From: VFMC01 sp963791635
GTDB lineage: Bacteria; Actinomycetota; Acidimicrobiia; Acidimicrobiales; Ilumatobacteraceae
Assembly (NCBI GenBank): GCA_963791635.1
Contig: CAWBTC010000002.1
Coordinates: 66,504-130,503 of the forward strand
Length of the DNA stretch: 64,000 bases
Direction of reading: 5' to 3'
A model generated the notes under the pieces. The model saw nothing but the letters and a program-made list of their open reading frames with translations, made no database searches and was not told where the DNA came from. This document shows positions 42,854-52,694 of the stretch, piece by piece. How positions within the stretch are numbered: the stretch's first letter is position 1; each line of letters opens with the position of its first letter. A program made the translations under genes and the position numbers.

Positions 42854-45710
42854 ATGCGGACACCTTCTGATCTCCCGTCCGGCGACCGTCCTTCGAGACT
42901 GGGCGATCGCGGACGCGTCGCCCTGATCGTCGTCGCAGCGATCCTCATCGCCTTGCTGCTGTCCGCCCGGTTCCTGTCCGGCTTCTACATCGACTACCTG
43001 TGGCACACGAGCATCGGCCGTGGCGACGTGTTCTGGGGTGTGCTGGTCAGCAAGATCACGCTGTTCGCGATGTTCGGTGGCGCCTTCATCGCCATCGCTG
43101 TCCTCAACCTCGTGATCGCCGACCGGCTCGCCCCGCTCACGTTCTCGGCGAACATGCACCCGGTGGTGGAGCGGTTCCACGACCTGTTCGGTCGCCGACT
43201 GCGCCTGATGCGCATCGCCGTCGCCGTCTTCTTCGGATTGCTGTTCGCGCTGCCGGCCACCGGTCAATGGGCGACGTGGACCCTGTTCCGCCACAGCAAG
43301 TCGTTCGGGATCACCGACCAGCAGTTCGGCAACGACATCGGCTTCTACGTGTTCCGGCTGCCGTTCATGACCTTCGCCCTCGACTGGCTCTTCGCCGCGC
43401 TCGTCTTCATCACGCTGCTCGTGCTGCTCACGCACGTGCTGAACGGCGGTGTGGTGCTCCAGCCGCCCAAGCCGAAGATCCGACGCGCGACCAAGGCCCA
43501 CATCGCTGTGCTCCTGGCGCTCCTTGCGATCGTGAAGGCCGGCGACTACTGGGTCACCCGCTACGAGCTCACCACCGAGCGGCGCGGCTTCGTGCAGGGC
43601 GCCACCTATTCCGTCGTGAACGCCCAGCTGCCAGCCGTCGTGCTGCTGGCGCTGATCGCCCTCCTCGTCGCGGCGCTGTTCCTGTCGACACTGAAGACCG
43701 ATTCGTGGCGGCTGCCTGTGGTGGCGTCGGCGTTGTGGGCCGTGGTGGCCCTCCTCGGGGGTGTCATCTATCCGGCCGCCGTCCAGGCGCTCGTGGTGAA
43801 CCCGAACCAGAAAGACCGCGAGGCCACCTACATCGATCGCAACATCACGGCCACGCGTCAGGCGCTCGACATCGCCGATGTGGCAGAGCCGACCGTGGAG
43901 TTCGGGTCGCTCACCGCCGGCGAGATCGCGGGTGACATCGAACCGCTGCAGAACGTGCGCCTGTTGAACCCAGGTCAGCTGGTCGAGCGATTCCGCAACG
44001 ACCAGGGGCTGCGCGCCGGACTCACGATCCGCGACCTCGACATCGACCGCTACGAGATCGACGGACGGGTGCAGCAGGTGGTCGTGGCGGCCCGCGAGCT
44101 CGACCTCGGCACGATCGGGAACAAGTCGTGGCAGGGTCGCCACCTCATCTCCACCCACGGCTGCGGCTTGGTGATGGCACCGGCGAACCGGGTGAAGGAC
44201 AACGGCCTCCCCGACTACCGTCCGGTCGTCCTCGAGCGCCCGGAGCTGTACTTCAGCGAGGGCCTCGTCGGTTACTCGATCGTGGGCACGACCGTGAACC
44301 AGGAGACCTGCCCCGGGCAGGACTCCGAGACGAGCTACACGGGCGATGGTGGCATCGCGTTGAACTCGGTGTTCAAGCGAATGGCCTTCGCGCTCGACTT
44401 CCTCGACTACAACCTGCTCGGATCGAGCGCCGTCAACGAGCGATTCACGCATCTTCTGGATCCGCAACGTGCGCGAGCGTGTGGAGAAGGTGGCGCCGTT
44501 CGTCACCTTCGACGCCGACCCGTATCCCGTGGTGACCGACGGCGGCGTCTCGTGGGTCGTGGACGGCTACACGACATCGTCGCGCTACCCGTACGCGCAG
44601 AACGCAGCGATCGGTCAGCTCAGCGCCGGGAGCGGGTTGAACTACGACTTCAACTACGTCCGCAACAGCGTCAAGGCAGTGGTGAACGCCTACGACGGCT
44701 CGATGCAGTTCTACATCAGCGATCCCGACGATCCGATCGTGAACGCCTGGGCCGATGCGTTCCCCGATCTGTTCGCACCGCTGGCGGCGATGCCTGCGAG
44801 CTTGAAGGAGCACCTCCGCTACCCGGAGGATCTGTTCCGCATCCAGACCGAGGCGTACTCGAAGTACCGCCTCGACGGTTCAGCGTTCTTCGACCGCAAG
44901 GACGCATGGTCGGTGGCGCAGGGCCCGTCACCGGTGCCGAGGCTGCAGACGACGACGGCAGACGCCTCGGCGGACGCAGCCGCAGCCGCCCCGGTGGCCG
45001 ACTTCGCCGAGGAGTCGGGCACCGCCCGGTTCGTGCCGTACTACTCGATGTTCAGGGCGCCCGGTCAGGCCGAACCGAGCTTCCAGATGCTGCGTCCGTT
45101 CGTACTGTTCAGCACCGACGACACCCGCAAGGAGCTCTCCGCGTTCATGGTGGCGAGCAGCGATGCCGAGACGTACGGGCAGTTGACTGCATACGTCGTG
45201 CAGCCGACCGACACCGATGGCCCGGCCACGGTGCAGGCGGCAATCGACGCCGACCCGATCATCTCGGCCCAGGTCACGCTGCTCGACACGGCCGGGTCGA
45301 GCGTGGTGTTCGGTGACATGCAGATGGTGCCGATCAGCGATGGTCTCGTCTACTTGCGCCCGCTGTACCTGAAGGACGATGCCACGCGGCAGGCCTCGTT
45401 CCAGTTCGTGGTCGCTGCCTACAACGGCAACGCCGTGTACGGGACGAGCCTGCAGGATGCGCTCGGCAAACTGTTCCCGGCCTTCCGCACCGACATCGGT
45501 GACATCGTCGGCGACGCACCGGTCGACGAGCCCGGTGAAGAGCCGACGACCCCGAGTGACGACACGGTCAACGAGCTGTTGCAGCAAGCCCAGGAGCTGT
45601 TCGAACAGGCCGACGAGGCCCTGCCGGACTTCGCCCGATATGACGAGCTCAACCGCCAAGCTCGCGACCTCGTGGCCGAGGCGCTGCAGCTCGCCGAGGC
45701 TGGCGGCTGA
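42854..45710 (+). pseudogene. UPF0182 family membrane protein, one frameshift
   Basis: A large actinobacterial membrane protein of about 950 residues. Seven N-terminal transmembrane helices (for example VALIVVAAILIALLLSARFL, SKITLFAMFGGAFIAIAVLN, HIAVLLALLAIVKAGDYWVT) precede a long extracytoplasmic domain (NPNQKDREATYIDRNITATR, GYTTSSRYPYAQNAAIG, PEDLFRIQTEAYSKYRLDGS). The C-terminus is acidic, with a coiled coil (LLQQAQELFEQADEALPDFA). The frame shifts at about 44444: one surplus T, and without it NERSRIFWIRNVRERVEKVA is continuous. The rest is intact, so an error in the sequence is plausible. Function is unknown. Confidence 0.82.
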
Positions 45711-45807
45711 TCTCCACACCAACACCTCAGGGTCGTGCGTCGATACACCCTGAGGGCGCGTCGCTCCGTCGATCCGGCAGTGGTGCGCGTGCCGTAACGG
45801 GGTGTGG

Positions 45808-48273
45808 TCAGCCGCGACCGCGGAGCAGACGTACCTGCTCGGCAAGCATCGCGAGGTCTTCCCGGAAGGAGATCTCATAGCGAGCCTGTTCGGTGGCCAG
45901 CTTCACCTGGCCGCTGCGCAGCGTCTGCATCGCCTCGTCGTCCACCTGCACCGCCGCCGCCGCCGACGGCTGGCGAGTGGCGAGCGAGTCCATGTCACGG
46001 CTGAGCTCCCCGAGCTGGTTGGCCAGCTGGGTGCTCACGCTCTGGATCCGCTCGTCGAGAGCGTTCGCCTGGGCGAGCGCGGCGCTTGCGTCTCCTTCAC
46101 TGGTCGACACCCGCTGGGACAACTCGGCGAGCTGGGCGCTGAAGCTCCCGGTGTCGGGCACCGAGGCAGCGAGCTCGTTGATCCGCTCCTGAAGCTGCTG
46201 GATGTCGCCACCGCGGTCGGGCATCTCGGCCAGACGGCGATCGAGGTCGGCGAGCCGGTCGGGAAGCGACGCCTGGTGGTCGAGTCGCTCACGCAGCTCG
46301 TCGAGTTGGCGATCGATCTCGTCGGTGTTGGCCTGCGAGGAGGCGGCCGCAAAGGTGGAGACCGTGGACGATGTCTCGGCGAGGCGTTGTTCGAGGGTGG
46401 CCGCATGGCTCTGGGCGTTGCGGGCCTGGTCTTCGGCGCCGACGAGGCGGTCCCAGATCTCAGCGATCTGCTGATCGACCTGACCTTGTGCGTCGAGCCG
46501 GGCGGCGAACTCGCCGAGGCGCTGGTCGACCTCTCCGCTGTGCGAGCCGGTGTCGCTCAGCTGTTGCGCGAGGGTGGCGGCCTGTTCGTTGGCGAGGCGT
46601 GCCTGCTCGGCGCTGGCGTCGACCCGAGCCCACAGCTGAGCGAGTTGATCGTCGAGGGCGCCGACGTCGAGACCGCTGATGCGCTGATCCAGCGAGGTGG
46701 CCTGGTCGCGTGCCTGGCGGGCGGCTTCGTCGGCGGATGCGAGACGCTCGGCGAGTTCGTCGAGACGCTGTCTGACATCGTCGGACAACGTGGGCTCGGC
46801 GTTGATTGCGGATGCGGCATCGACGCGGGCGGCGAGCTCGTCGAGACGTCGGGCGACGTCGTCGGGCACCGTGGGAGGAGTGGCGCTGAGTTGGTCGATG
46901 CGTTCGGACAGCGCGTTGGCGCGCTCGCGCCCGGCGCGGGCTTCCTCGGCGGTCATCGCGACGCGCTCGGCGAGTTCGCCCAACTGCTGGCTGATCTGCG
47001 GTGACGGCAGGCCACCATCGGCGGCCGGTGTGGGCACGCCATTCGTTTGCACCTGATCGAGCTGGGCACGCACTTCGGCGATCTCGGCGCTGCGGACGTC
47101 GATCAGTTCGCGCAGGCCGGCCACGTCAGCGCTCCGCAGCTCGACGATCTCGCGAAGACTGCTGACGTCGTTGCTCTGGCCGTCGATCTGGGCCAGACGG
47201 GCGTCGATGTCGGCGACGCGTTCGGCGATCGCAGTCTGCTCCTGCAGTTGACCGTCGATGCTGGCGACGCGTTCGGCGATTGCGGTCTGTTCTTGGAGTT
47301 GGCGGTCGATGTCGGCGACGCGTTCGGCGATTGCGGTCTGTTCTTGCAGTTGGCGGTCGAGCTCGCCGAGGCGTTCGGCGATGCCGGCCTGGGCCTGCAA
47401 CTGGGCGTCCACCTCGGCCAAGCGAGCCTCGAGCTGTTCGGTGGCGGGGGAGGACGACACGAGGGAGTTGATCCGCTCGTCGATGTCGTCGACCTTGCTG
47501 GCCTGCTGACTGGTCTCGGCGATGCGGGCTTCGAGCACGGCGAGCTGCTCGGCGATCTCAGCCCGAGTGGCGGCTTGCTCGGCGGCGGCGCGGCCGGCGG
47601 CTTCCGTCGCGGCGACGCGCTGACCCAACAGGGCGAGGCGCTCGCTGAGCTCCTGGGTGCTGCCGGCGGCGGTGAGCTCGTCGAGGCGCTGGTTGATGCC
47701 GTCGCTGTCGACGTTGCGCTGCTGCAGGAGTCCGATGCGGTCGCTGAGCGCGGTGACCTGATCGGCGATGTCGGCCTGGGCGCTCATCCGCGCGTTGATC
47801 TGGCTGATCTGGCGCTGCAGGAGGTCGACGGTCTCGGCACTGCGGCTGAGCTGGTCGAGGCGGCCGGCGAGCTCGTCGTCGGGGGCCACGGGTGCTGCGG
47901 CGAGTTCGGCGACCTGGTCGATGCGGCTGGACAGCGCTGCCAGGCGCGGCTCGAGCTCTGGACCACCGGTGCCGGCGCCACCCTGCTCCACATCGATCAC
48001 CCGCTGATGCAGTTCGTCGACCTTGCTCCCGACGGCGAGGGTGTTCTCGAGCCGATTCTCGAGCGACTCGATCTTCTCGACGATCTCGGCGGTGTCGGTC
48101 TTGGAGTTCGAAGACAGCACCATCGTGGTGGCGGCAAGCGAGCTGAGGCGGTCTTCGAGCGACGCCTTGGCCTGCTCGCTCGCGTCGAGCCGTTCCTTCA
48201 GCTCCACGAGCTCGTTGCGGAGCACGAGGAACTCGACCGGGTCGATCGATTGCTTCTTGCTGAAGAGTCCCAT
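45808..48273 (-). CDS. Large coiled-coil protein with internal repeats
   Basis: An 821-residue, almost wholly coiled-coil protein without a membrane helix or known enzymatic domain. It starts MGLFSKKQSIDPVEFLVLRN and ends YEISFREDLAMLAEQVRLLR. Heptads run throughout (LEDRLSSLAATTMVLSSNSK, VDELHQRVIDVEQGG), with hendecad-like units such as AERVADIDRQLQEQTAI. Three 17-residue units are nearly identical (see the repeat at 47213). It lies between cell-envelope/division-type genes, so a cytoskeletal or scaffold role like that of other actinobacterial filament proteins is possible, but this is inference only. A lone gene with a 110-bp upstream region. Confidence 0.78.
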   Translation of the reverse strand: MGLFSKKQSIDPVEFLVLRNELVELKERLDASEQAKASLEDRLSSLAATTMVLSSNSKTDTAEIVEKIESLENRLENTLAVGSKVDELHQRVIDVEQGGAGTGGPELEPRLAALSSRIDQVAELAAAPVAPDDELAGRLDQLSRSAETVDLLQRQISQINARMSAQADIADQVTALSDRIGLLQQRNVDSDGINQRLDELTAAGSTQELSERLALLGQRVAATEAAGRAAAEQAATRAEIAEQLAVLEARIAETSQQASKVDDIDERINSLVSSSPATEQLEARLAEVDAQLQAQAGIAERLGELDRQLQEQTAIAERVADIDRQLQEQTAIAERVASIDGQLQEQTAIAERVADIDARLAQIDGQSNDVSSLREIVELRSADVAGLRELIDVRSAEIAEVRAQLDQVQTNGVPTPAADGGLPSPQISQQLGELAERVAMTAEEARAGRERANALSERIDQLSATPPTVPDDVARRLDELAARVDAASAINAEPTLSDDVRQRLDELAERLASADEAARQARDQATSLDQRISGLDVGALDDQLAQLWARVDASAEQARLANEQAATLAQQLSDTGSHSGEVDQRLGEFAARLDAQGQVDQQIAEIWDRLVGAEDQARNAQSHAATLEQRLAETSSTVSTFAAASSQANTDEIDRQLDELRERLDHQASLPDRLADLDRRLAEMPDRGGDIQQLQERINELAASVPDTGSFSAQLAELSQRVSTSEGDASAALAQANALDERIQSVSTQLANQLGELSRDMDSLATRQPSAAAAVQVDDEAMQTLRSGQVKLATEQARYEISFREDLAMLAEQVRLLRGRG
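47213..47365 (-). repeat. 51-bp in-frame tandem repeat, three units
   Basis: Units begin at 47213, 47264 and 47315 and are nearly identical. Each encodes 17 residues of the type RQLQEQTAIAERVADID within the coiled-coil protein. Copy number could vary without breaking the frame. Confidence 0.85.
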
Positions 48274-48384
48274 GTTGTGGACAGTCCTCGTTGTTCGGCG
48301 CCTCGAGATGGCGGGTGTTCGACTGAGCGTGTAGGCACGCGGCGCACGTCAGACGTGTGGAACAACCGTACTCTCTGAGCTCGA

Positions 48385-48990
48385 TCAATTCAGGGAGGCC
48401 CACCTCGTGGCGCAGGCCACCGAACGGGGGGTTTCAGGGCGATCGGAACGGCTTGCGCGCCTCGGTTCGGGCGGGATCGAATCAGCCCCGTCAGAGGTCG
48501 GCTGAGTCGATCGGTCAGTCAGTCGGTCGGTCAGTCGGTCAGTCGCGTCGTCGAGCTTGCGCAACGCTGCAGCGTTCATGCAGAAGCGCAGGCCGGTCGG
48601 CGGCGGTCCGTCCGGGAAGACGTGGCCGAGATGGGCATCGCACACGTTGCACTCGGTCTCGACGCGCACCATGCCGTGCGAACGGTCGACGTGATAGGCG
48701 ATGACGTCGCCGGTCAGTGGCTCGGTGAACGACGGCCAACCGGTTCCCGACTCGAACTTCACCGACCCGTCGAACAACGGCGTGCCGCAGCACACGCACC
48801 CGTAGCGGCCGGGCTCGAACCGACTGCACATGTCGCTGCTGAAGGCACGCTCGGTGCCCGCATGACGTGTGACTTGAAAGGCCGTCGGGTCGAGCTCGGC
48901 CCGCCACTCCTCCTCTGTCTTGTCCACCCGTTGCGGCGGTGCAACGTTGCCGGTGTCGGCGAGGCGAATCACTTCGTTCCAGGTGAGCAT
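48385..48990 (-). CDS. msrB: Peptide-methionine (R)-S-oxide reductase with C-terminal extension
   Basis: This enzyme repairs oxidised methionine (R form) in proteins. Zinc is bound by the pairs CVCCGTPLF and ECNVCDAHLGHVFPDG. The catalytic Cys is in TGLRFCMNAAALRK. KFESGTGWPSFTEPLTGD is the family signature. The domain ends at about residue 148. The remaining 53 residues (LTDRLTDRSTQP and onward) come from a 4-bp repeat run (GGTC/AGTC units, 48516-48545), so the original stop was probably lost by slippage. The tail is basic and looks non-functional. Confidence 0.92.
   Translation of the reverse strand: MLTWNEVIRLADTGNVAPPQRVDKTEEEWRAELDPTAFQVTRHAGTERAFSSDMCSRFEPGRYGCVCCGTPLFDGSVKFESGTGWPSFTEPLTGDVIAYHVDRSHGMVRVETECNVCDAHLGHVFPDGPPPTGLRFCMNAAALRKLDDATDRLTDRLTDRSTQPTSDGADSIPPEPRRASRSDRPETPRSVACATRWASLN
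48516..48545. repeat. Tetranucleotide repeat run in the msrB 3' part
   Basis: CGGTC/AGTC-type 4-bp units repeat about seven times with small variation. Units not divisible by three can shift the frame, which may explain the extended C-terminus of MsrB. Confidence 0.75.
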
Positions 48991-49197
48991 GACGCCGACG
49001 CTACCGATCGCATGCGGTGGATGTCTCGGCCAGCGCGAGGAGTTTCGAGAGTTGTTCGACCCTGGTTCGAGAGTCGTTCGAAGGTGGTTCTCCGATCGAT
49101 TCCAACGCGCCGATCAGCGCTGCGTCGGCCACTTTGGTGACGGTCGGCTGTCATTGGCCAACCGGTGGCGACCGCTCGATCGTCAGCTGAACCAGGC

Positions 49198-50580
49198 TCA
49201 GATCGCCTTGCCGGGGTTGAGCATGCCGGTCGGGTCGAACGTGTCCTTCATTCGGCGCTGCCAGGCGTGATGGACGGGATCGAGCTCACGTTCGAGGAAC
49301 CGTCGCTTCAACGTGCCCACCCCGTGCTCTGCGGCGATCGTGCCGCCGAGGCTGAGCGCGAGCTCGACGATGTCGGAGAACGCGGCCTCGGCACGCGCCA
49401 CTTCCTCGGGATCGCCGCCGTCGAACACGAGCAGCGGATGCATGTTCCCGTCACCCGCGTGACCAATCGTGGGGAGGTCGATCCGGTGCCGCCGCCCGAT
49501 CTCGACGATGCCGGCCAGCAGCTCCGCCAGCCGCTCGCGCGGCACGGCCACGTCTTCGGGCAGCAGTGCCTTGCCGAGCTGCTCGAACGCCGGCCACACG
49601 CGCCGGCGAACCTCGATGAACATGTCGCCTTCGGATGGATCGCTGACGTGGTGCACCTCGGTCGCGCCCTGCGCGACGCACGCGGCGGCCATCTCCTCGA
49701 TTGCTGGCTCGGCACGATCGCCGCTCGATTGGATCAGGAGCAGGCACGCAGCCGAGGTGTCGAGTTCCATGTGGTACACGGCGTTCACCTGGCGCAGTGA
49801 CGCCTGATCGACGATCTCCATCAGGCTGGGCTCGTGCCCGGCCTCGAAGATGTCGAGGATCGCCCGACCGGCTGATGGCAGGTCGGCGAAGTACGCGACG
49901 GCGGTGCAGGGCAGCCCCGGCGGCGGTACGAGCTTCAGGGTGATCTCCGTGATCACGCCGAGCACGCCCTCGGAGCCGACGAACAGCCCGGTGAGGTCGA
50001 GCCCCGCGGTGTTCTTCAGTGTGTGACGTCCCGTGCGGATCACCTCGCCCGAAGCGAGCACCACCTCCAGCCCGATCACGTAGTCGCGGGTGACGCCGTA
50101 GCGGACGCAGCAGAGGCCGCCCGCGTTCGTTGCGACGTTGCCACCGATGCTGGAGATCTCGTACGAGGCCGGATCCGGCGGATAGAAGAGGCCGTGCTCC
50201 GCAACAACTCGCTTGAGATCACCGTTGAGCACCCCCGGTTGCACCCGCGCCATCCGGTTGGATGTGTCGACGTGGAGCACCTCGTTCATCCGGTGCATGG
50301 AGACGATGACGCAGCCGTTGATCGCGTTGGCTCCGCCGCACAGCCCGGTGCCTGCCCCGCGGGTGACGACGGGGACGCCCGCCGTACGGGCTGCGTTGAT
50401 GGTGGCGACGACATCGGCGGTGGTGCGTGGCATCACGAGGACGGCACCCACGCCGGCCCGCTCGAAGATCGCACGATCGTGCGCGTACGAGGCGATCACA
50501 TCGGGGTCACTCTGGATGCAGTCGTCAGCGAGTCGTGAGCGGAGCTCGTCGAGCAGTGAAGCGGTCACGAAACCCATCAT
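49198..50580 (-). CDS. FAD-linked oxidase, glycolate oxidase GlcD / D-lactate dehydrogenase type
   Basis: A 460-residue flavoenzyme with the PCMH-type FAD-binding domain (VPVVTRGAGTGLCGGANAIN, YEISSIGGNVATNAGGLCCV, LFVGSEGVLGVITEITLKLV). The C-terminal cap has LPTIGHAGDGNMHPLLVFDG, with metal and substrate His, IAAEHGVGTLKRRFLERELD, and the ending RMKDTFDPTGMLNPGKAI. It oxidises a 2-hydroxy acid (glycolate, D-lactate or D-2-hydroxyglutarate). No glcE or glcF genes adjoin it, which favours a single-subunit enzyme. The start is ATG 50580, or the GTG four codons on. Confidence 0.92.
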   Translation of the reverse strand: MMGFVTASLLDELRSRLADDCIQSDPDVIASYAHDRAIFERAGVGAVLVMPRTTADVVATINAARTAGVPVVTRGAGTGLCGGANAINGCVIVSMHRMNEVLHVDTSNRMARVQPGVLNGDLKRVVAEHGLFYPPDPASYEISSIGGNVATNAGGLCCVRYGVTRDYVIGLEVVLASGEVIRTGRHTLKNTAGLDLTGLFVGSEGVLGVITEITLKLVPPPGLPCTAVAYFADLPSAGRAILDIFEAGHEPSLMEIVDQASLRQVNAVYHMELDTSAACLLLIQSSGDRAEPAIEEMAAACVAQGATEVHHVSDPSEGDMFIEVRRRVWPAFEQLGKALLPEDVAVPRERLAELLAGIVEIGRRHRIDLPTIGHAGDGNMHPLLVFDGGDPEEVARAEAAFSDIVELALSLGGTIAAEHGVGTLKRRFLERELDPVHHAWQRRMKDTFDPTGMLNPGKAI

Positions 50581-50659
50581 GCCCGCGCGCTACGCCGCGA
50601 TCGCTCGCCCGACCAGTTGCGATCGAGAGATGGCGACGCTACGTTCAAGGGCGACACAA

Positions 50660-50736
<77 letters not shown>

Positions 50737-50741
50737 AACAG

Positions 50742-50772
50742 AAGGCCCGGAAACATTGAGTTTCCGGGCCTT
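50742..50772. terminator. Bidirectional terminator after the initiator tRNA
   Basis: AAGGCCCGGAAAC and GTTTCCGGGCCTT pair perfectly over 13 bp around the loop ATTGA. It serves the tRNA on the plus strand and probably the convergent integrase gene as well. Confidence 0.88.
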
Positions 50773-50801
50773 CCGCATTCACCGGATCGTCGGCGTCGAG
50801 T

Positions 50802-50836
50802 CGGCTTCTACCGGTACCTCTACCGGGTAGAAGCCG
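50802..50836. terminator. Hairpin between the tRNA terminator and the integrase gene
   Basis: CGGCTTCTACC and GGTAGAAGCCG form an 11-bp stem with a 13-nt loop that itself repeats CTACC. It may be a second terminator for the integrase gene or a recombinase-binding site at the element end. Confidence 0.5.
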
Positions 50837-50867
50837 GTGGAGACGGCGAGCACCGCCGACGGTGCTG

Positions 50868-51767
50868 TCACGCTGCGTCGTGGAGGAGCTGTGCGAAGGT
50901 GAGCGCGGCTTCGTGTTGCATGCCGGGGATGACGTGTTGGTAGGTGGCCATCGTGAACCCGGGGGTGGAGTGCCCGAGCCGTTCGGAGACGACCTTCACC
51001 GGCACTCCGGCTTTCAACAGCAGGGTGGCGTGAGTGTGGCGGAGGTCGTGGAACCGGATCGGTGGCAGCCCTGATCGGGCGACGAACTTCTTGAACACTT
51101 CCGACAACAGTTGTGGGTGGGTCGGCGCCCCGTCGGGCCGGCTGAACACGTGGCCTTGCGGGTCATCGACGTCGAACTCGAGGTCCTCCTCGGCCCGCCG
51201 TTGCCGCCACTCACGCAGGAGGGCGGTGGTGGTGGGGTCGAGGTTGATGTTGCGTCGGGCGGTGCGAGGCTTGCCGCGGGTCTCGTGGAGCTCGTAGCCC
51301 ACCGACACGAGTGACCGGGTGACGCACAGCAGCTCCCTTTCGAGGTCGACGTCCCCCCAGCGGAGTCCGAGATTCTCGCCGCGTCGCAGCCCGGTGTTCG
51401 CGGTCAGCCACAGGGCGGTGTGGTGGCGGTGATCGCTGGTGCCGGTGAGGAATTGGTTGAGCTGGGCTGCGGTCCAGACACGTGAGGTTGGGCTTGAGAG
51501 CGCCCGCCGCTTCGGGGCGTGGGCGAGGCGGGCCGGGTTCGAGACGATGAGCCCGCGGCGGGCGGCGTCGTCGAGGGCGCGGCGCAGGATGATGTGGATC
51601 TCCACGATCGTCTTCGGGTTGAGACCGCCGCGGCCGTCGGCGCGGCCGTGGTCGGAGAGCTCCGCGTAGAGCCGCTCGAGGTGATCGGGCGATTGACGTG
51701 ACCGATGAAGAACGTCAGCGAACGCTGGTTCGGGCGAGGAGGTCTTGGAGCGAGGCCACGGAACGAA
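50868..51767 (-). pseudogene. Tyrosine recombinase / phage-type integrase, 5' end missing
   Basis: The catalytic domain is complete: Arg in TANTGLRRGENLGLRWGDVD, the His-X-X-Arg in IRFHDLRHTHATLLLKAGVP, VSERLGHSTPGFTMATY and the nucleophile Tyr in MATYQHVIPGMQHE. Part of the SAM-like core-binding domain precedes it (FADVLHRSRQSPDHLERLYA, LNPKTIVEIHIILRRALDDA). The frame closes at TGA 51768-51770 with no convincing start. GTG 51605 would give only the catalytic part. The arm-binding N-terminus is gone or out of frame, so the protein is probably not functional as written. The gene faces the tRNA and ends at the terminators. Confidence 0.8.
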
Positions 51768-51942
51768 TCAAGGTATCCGCCTCTCACTGGCCCGTACCAT
51801 CGCCGACACTGACGGTGGGCGCGCTCCTCCTGATCCGACGCCATCCCACTCCTTCTCGCTGATCCTCGCCGAAGACGACTCGGGCTGAGAGCCAGCTGTG
51901 AATGTCTGCGATCCGCGAGCGGCGAGTGCCTCGGCGGATTGA

Positions 51943-52694
51943 ATGGTCTCTGTGACTACTTCGCCCGGACCATCGCCAATGGATCGGCCGGGCAGACCCC
52001 ACCAACGGATCCTGGTCGTCGACGACGAACCCTCGATCATCGACGCCGTCGCGACAGCGCTGCGTTACGAGGGCTTCGAGGTGCTCGAAGCATCGCACAG
52101 GTCGCGCAGGTCTGACAGCAGCACAGACGAACCAGCCCGATCTCATCATCCTCGACGTGATGCTGCCCGACATCGACGGCTTCGAAGTCGCCCGGCGGAT
52201 CCGCGCCGACGGAATCGCCACGCCGGTGCTGTTCCTGACCGCACGCGACGCCCTCGACGACAAGATCGCTGGCTTCTCCGTCGGCGGCGACGACTACGTC
52301 ACGAAACCGTTCTCGCTCGCGGAGATCGTCGTTCGAGTCCGTGCCATCCTGCTTCGGACCACTTCGACCGACGAAGCCACGGGAAATCAACTCGTCTTCG
52401 CGGACCTTGTGCTCGATCCCGACACCCGAGAGGTCTCGCGGGCCGGAACACCGATCGAGCTGACAGCGACCGAGTTCAATCTGCTCCACTTCTTCATCAT
52501 GAACCCGCGACGGGTGCTGTCGAAACCACAGATCCTCGACCATGTCTGGCACTACGACTTCGATGGCGACTCCAACATCTTGGAGACCTACATCAGCTAC
52601 CTGCGCAAGAAGATCAACCGCCTGGGCAACCCGCTGATCCACACCGTTCGCCTCGTCGGTTACGTGCTTCGCGACGACGAATCGGACGGCATAG
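51943..52694 (+). pseudogene. OmpR-family response regulator, frameshifted
   Basis: The receiver domain starts in one frame (HQRILVVDDEPSIIDAVATA, LRYEGFEVLEAS) and continues in another (LIILDVMLPDIDGFEVARRI with the phospho-acceptor Asp, VGGDDYVTKPFSLAEIVVRV). The winged helix follows (LTATEFNLLHFFIMNPRRVL, ISYLRKKINRLGNPLIHTVR). One surplus C at about 52096 (GCATCGCACAGG) explains the first break. A second indel near 52690 would restore the stop TAG at 52692-52694, immediately before the kinase start. It pairs with the kinase that follows. Confidence 0.78.

Noticed and set aside
42572..44506. A 644-codon minus-strand frame
   Set aside because: It is antisense to the UPF0182 gene and has no recognisable domain. 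The plus-strand gene has clear membrane helices and family motifs.
49005..49195. Short plus-strand frames between msrB and the FAD-linked oxidase
   Set aside because: No motif or start signal. The stretch holds only loose TTCGAGAG-type repeats.
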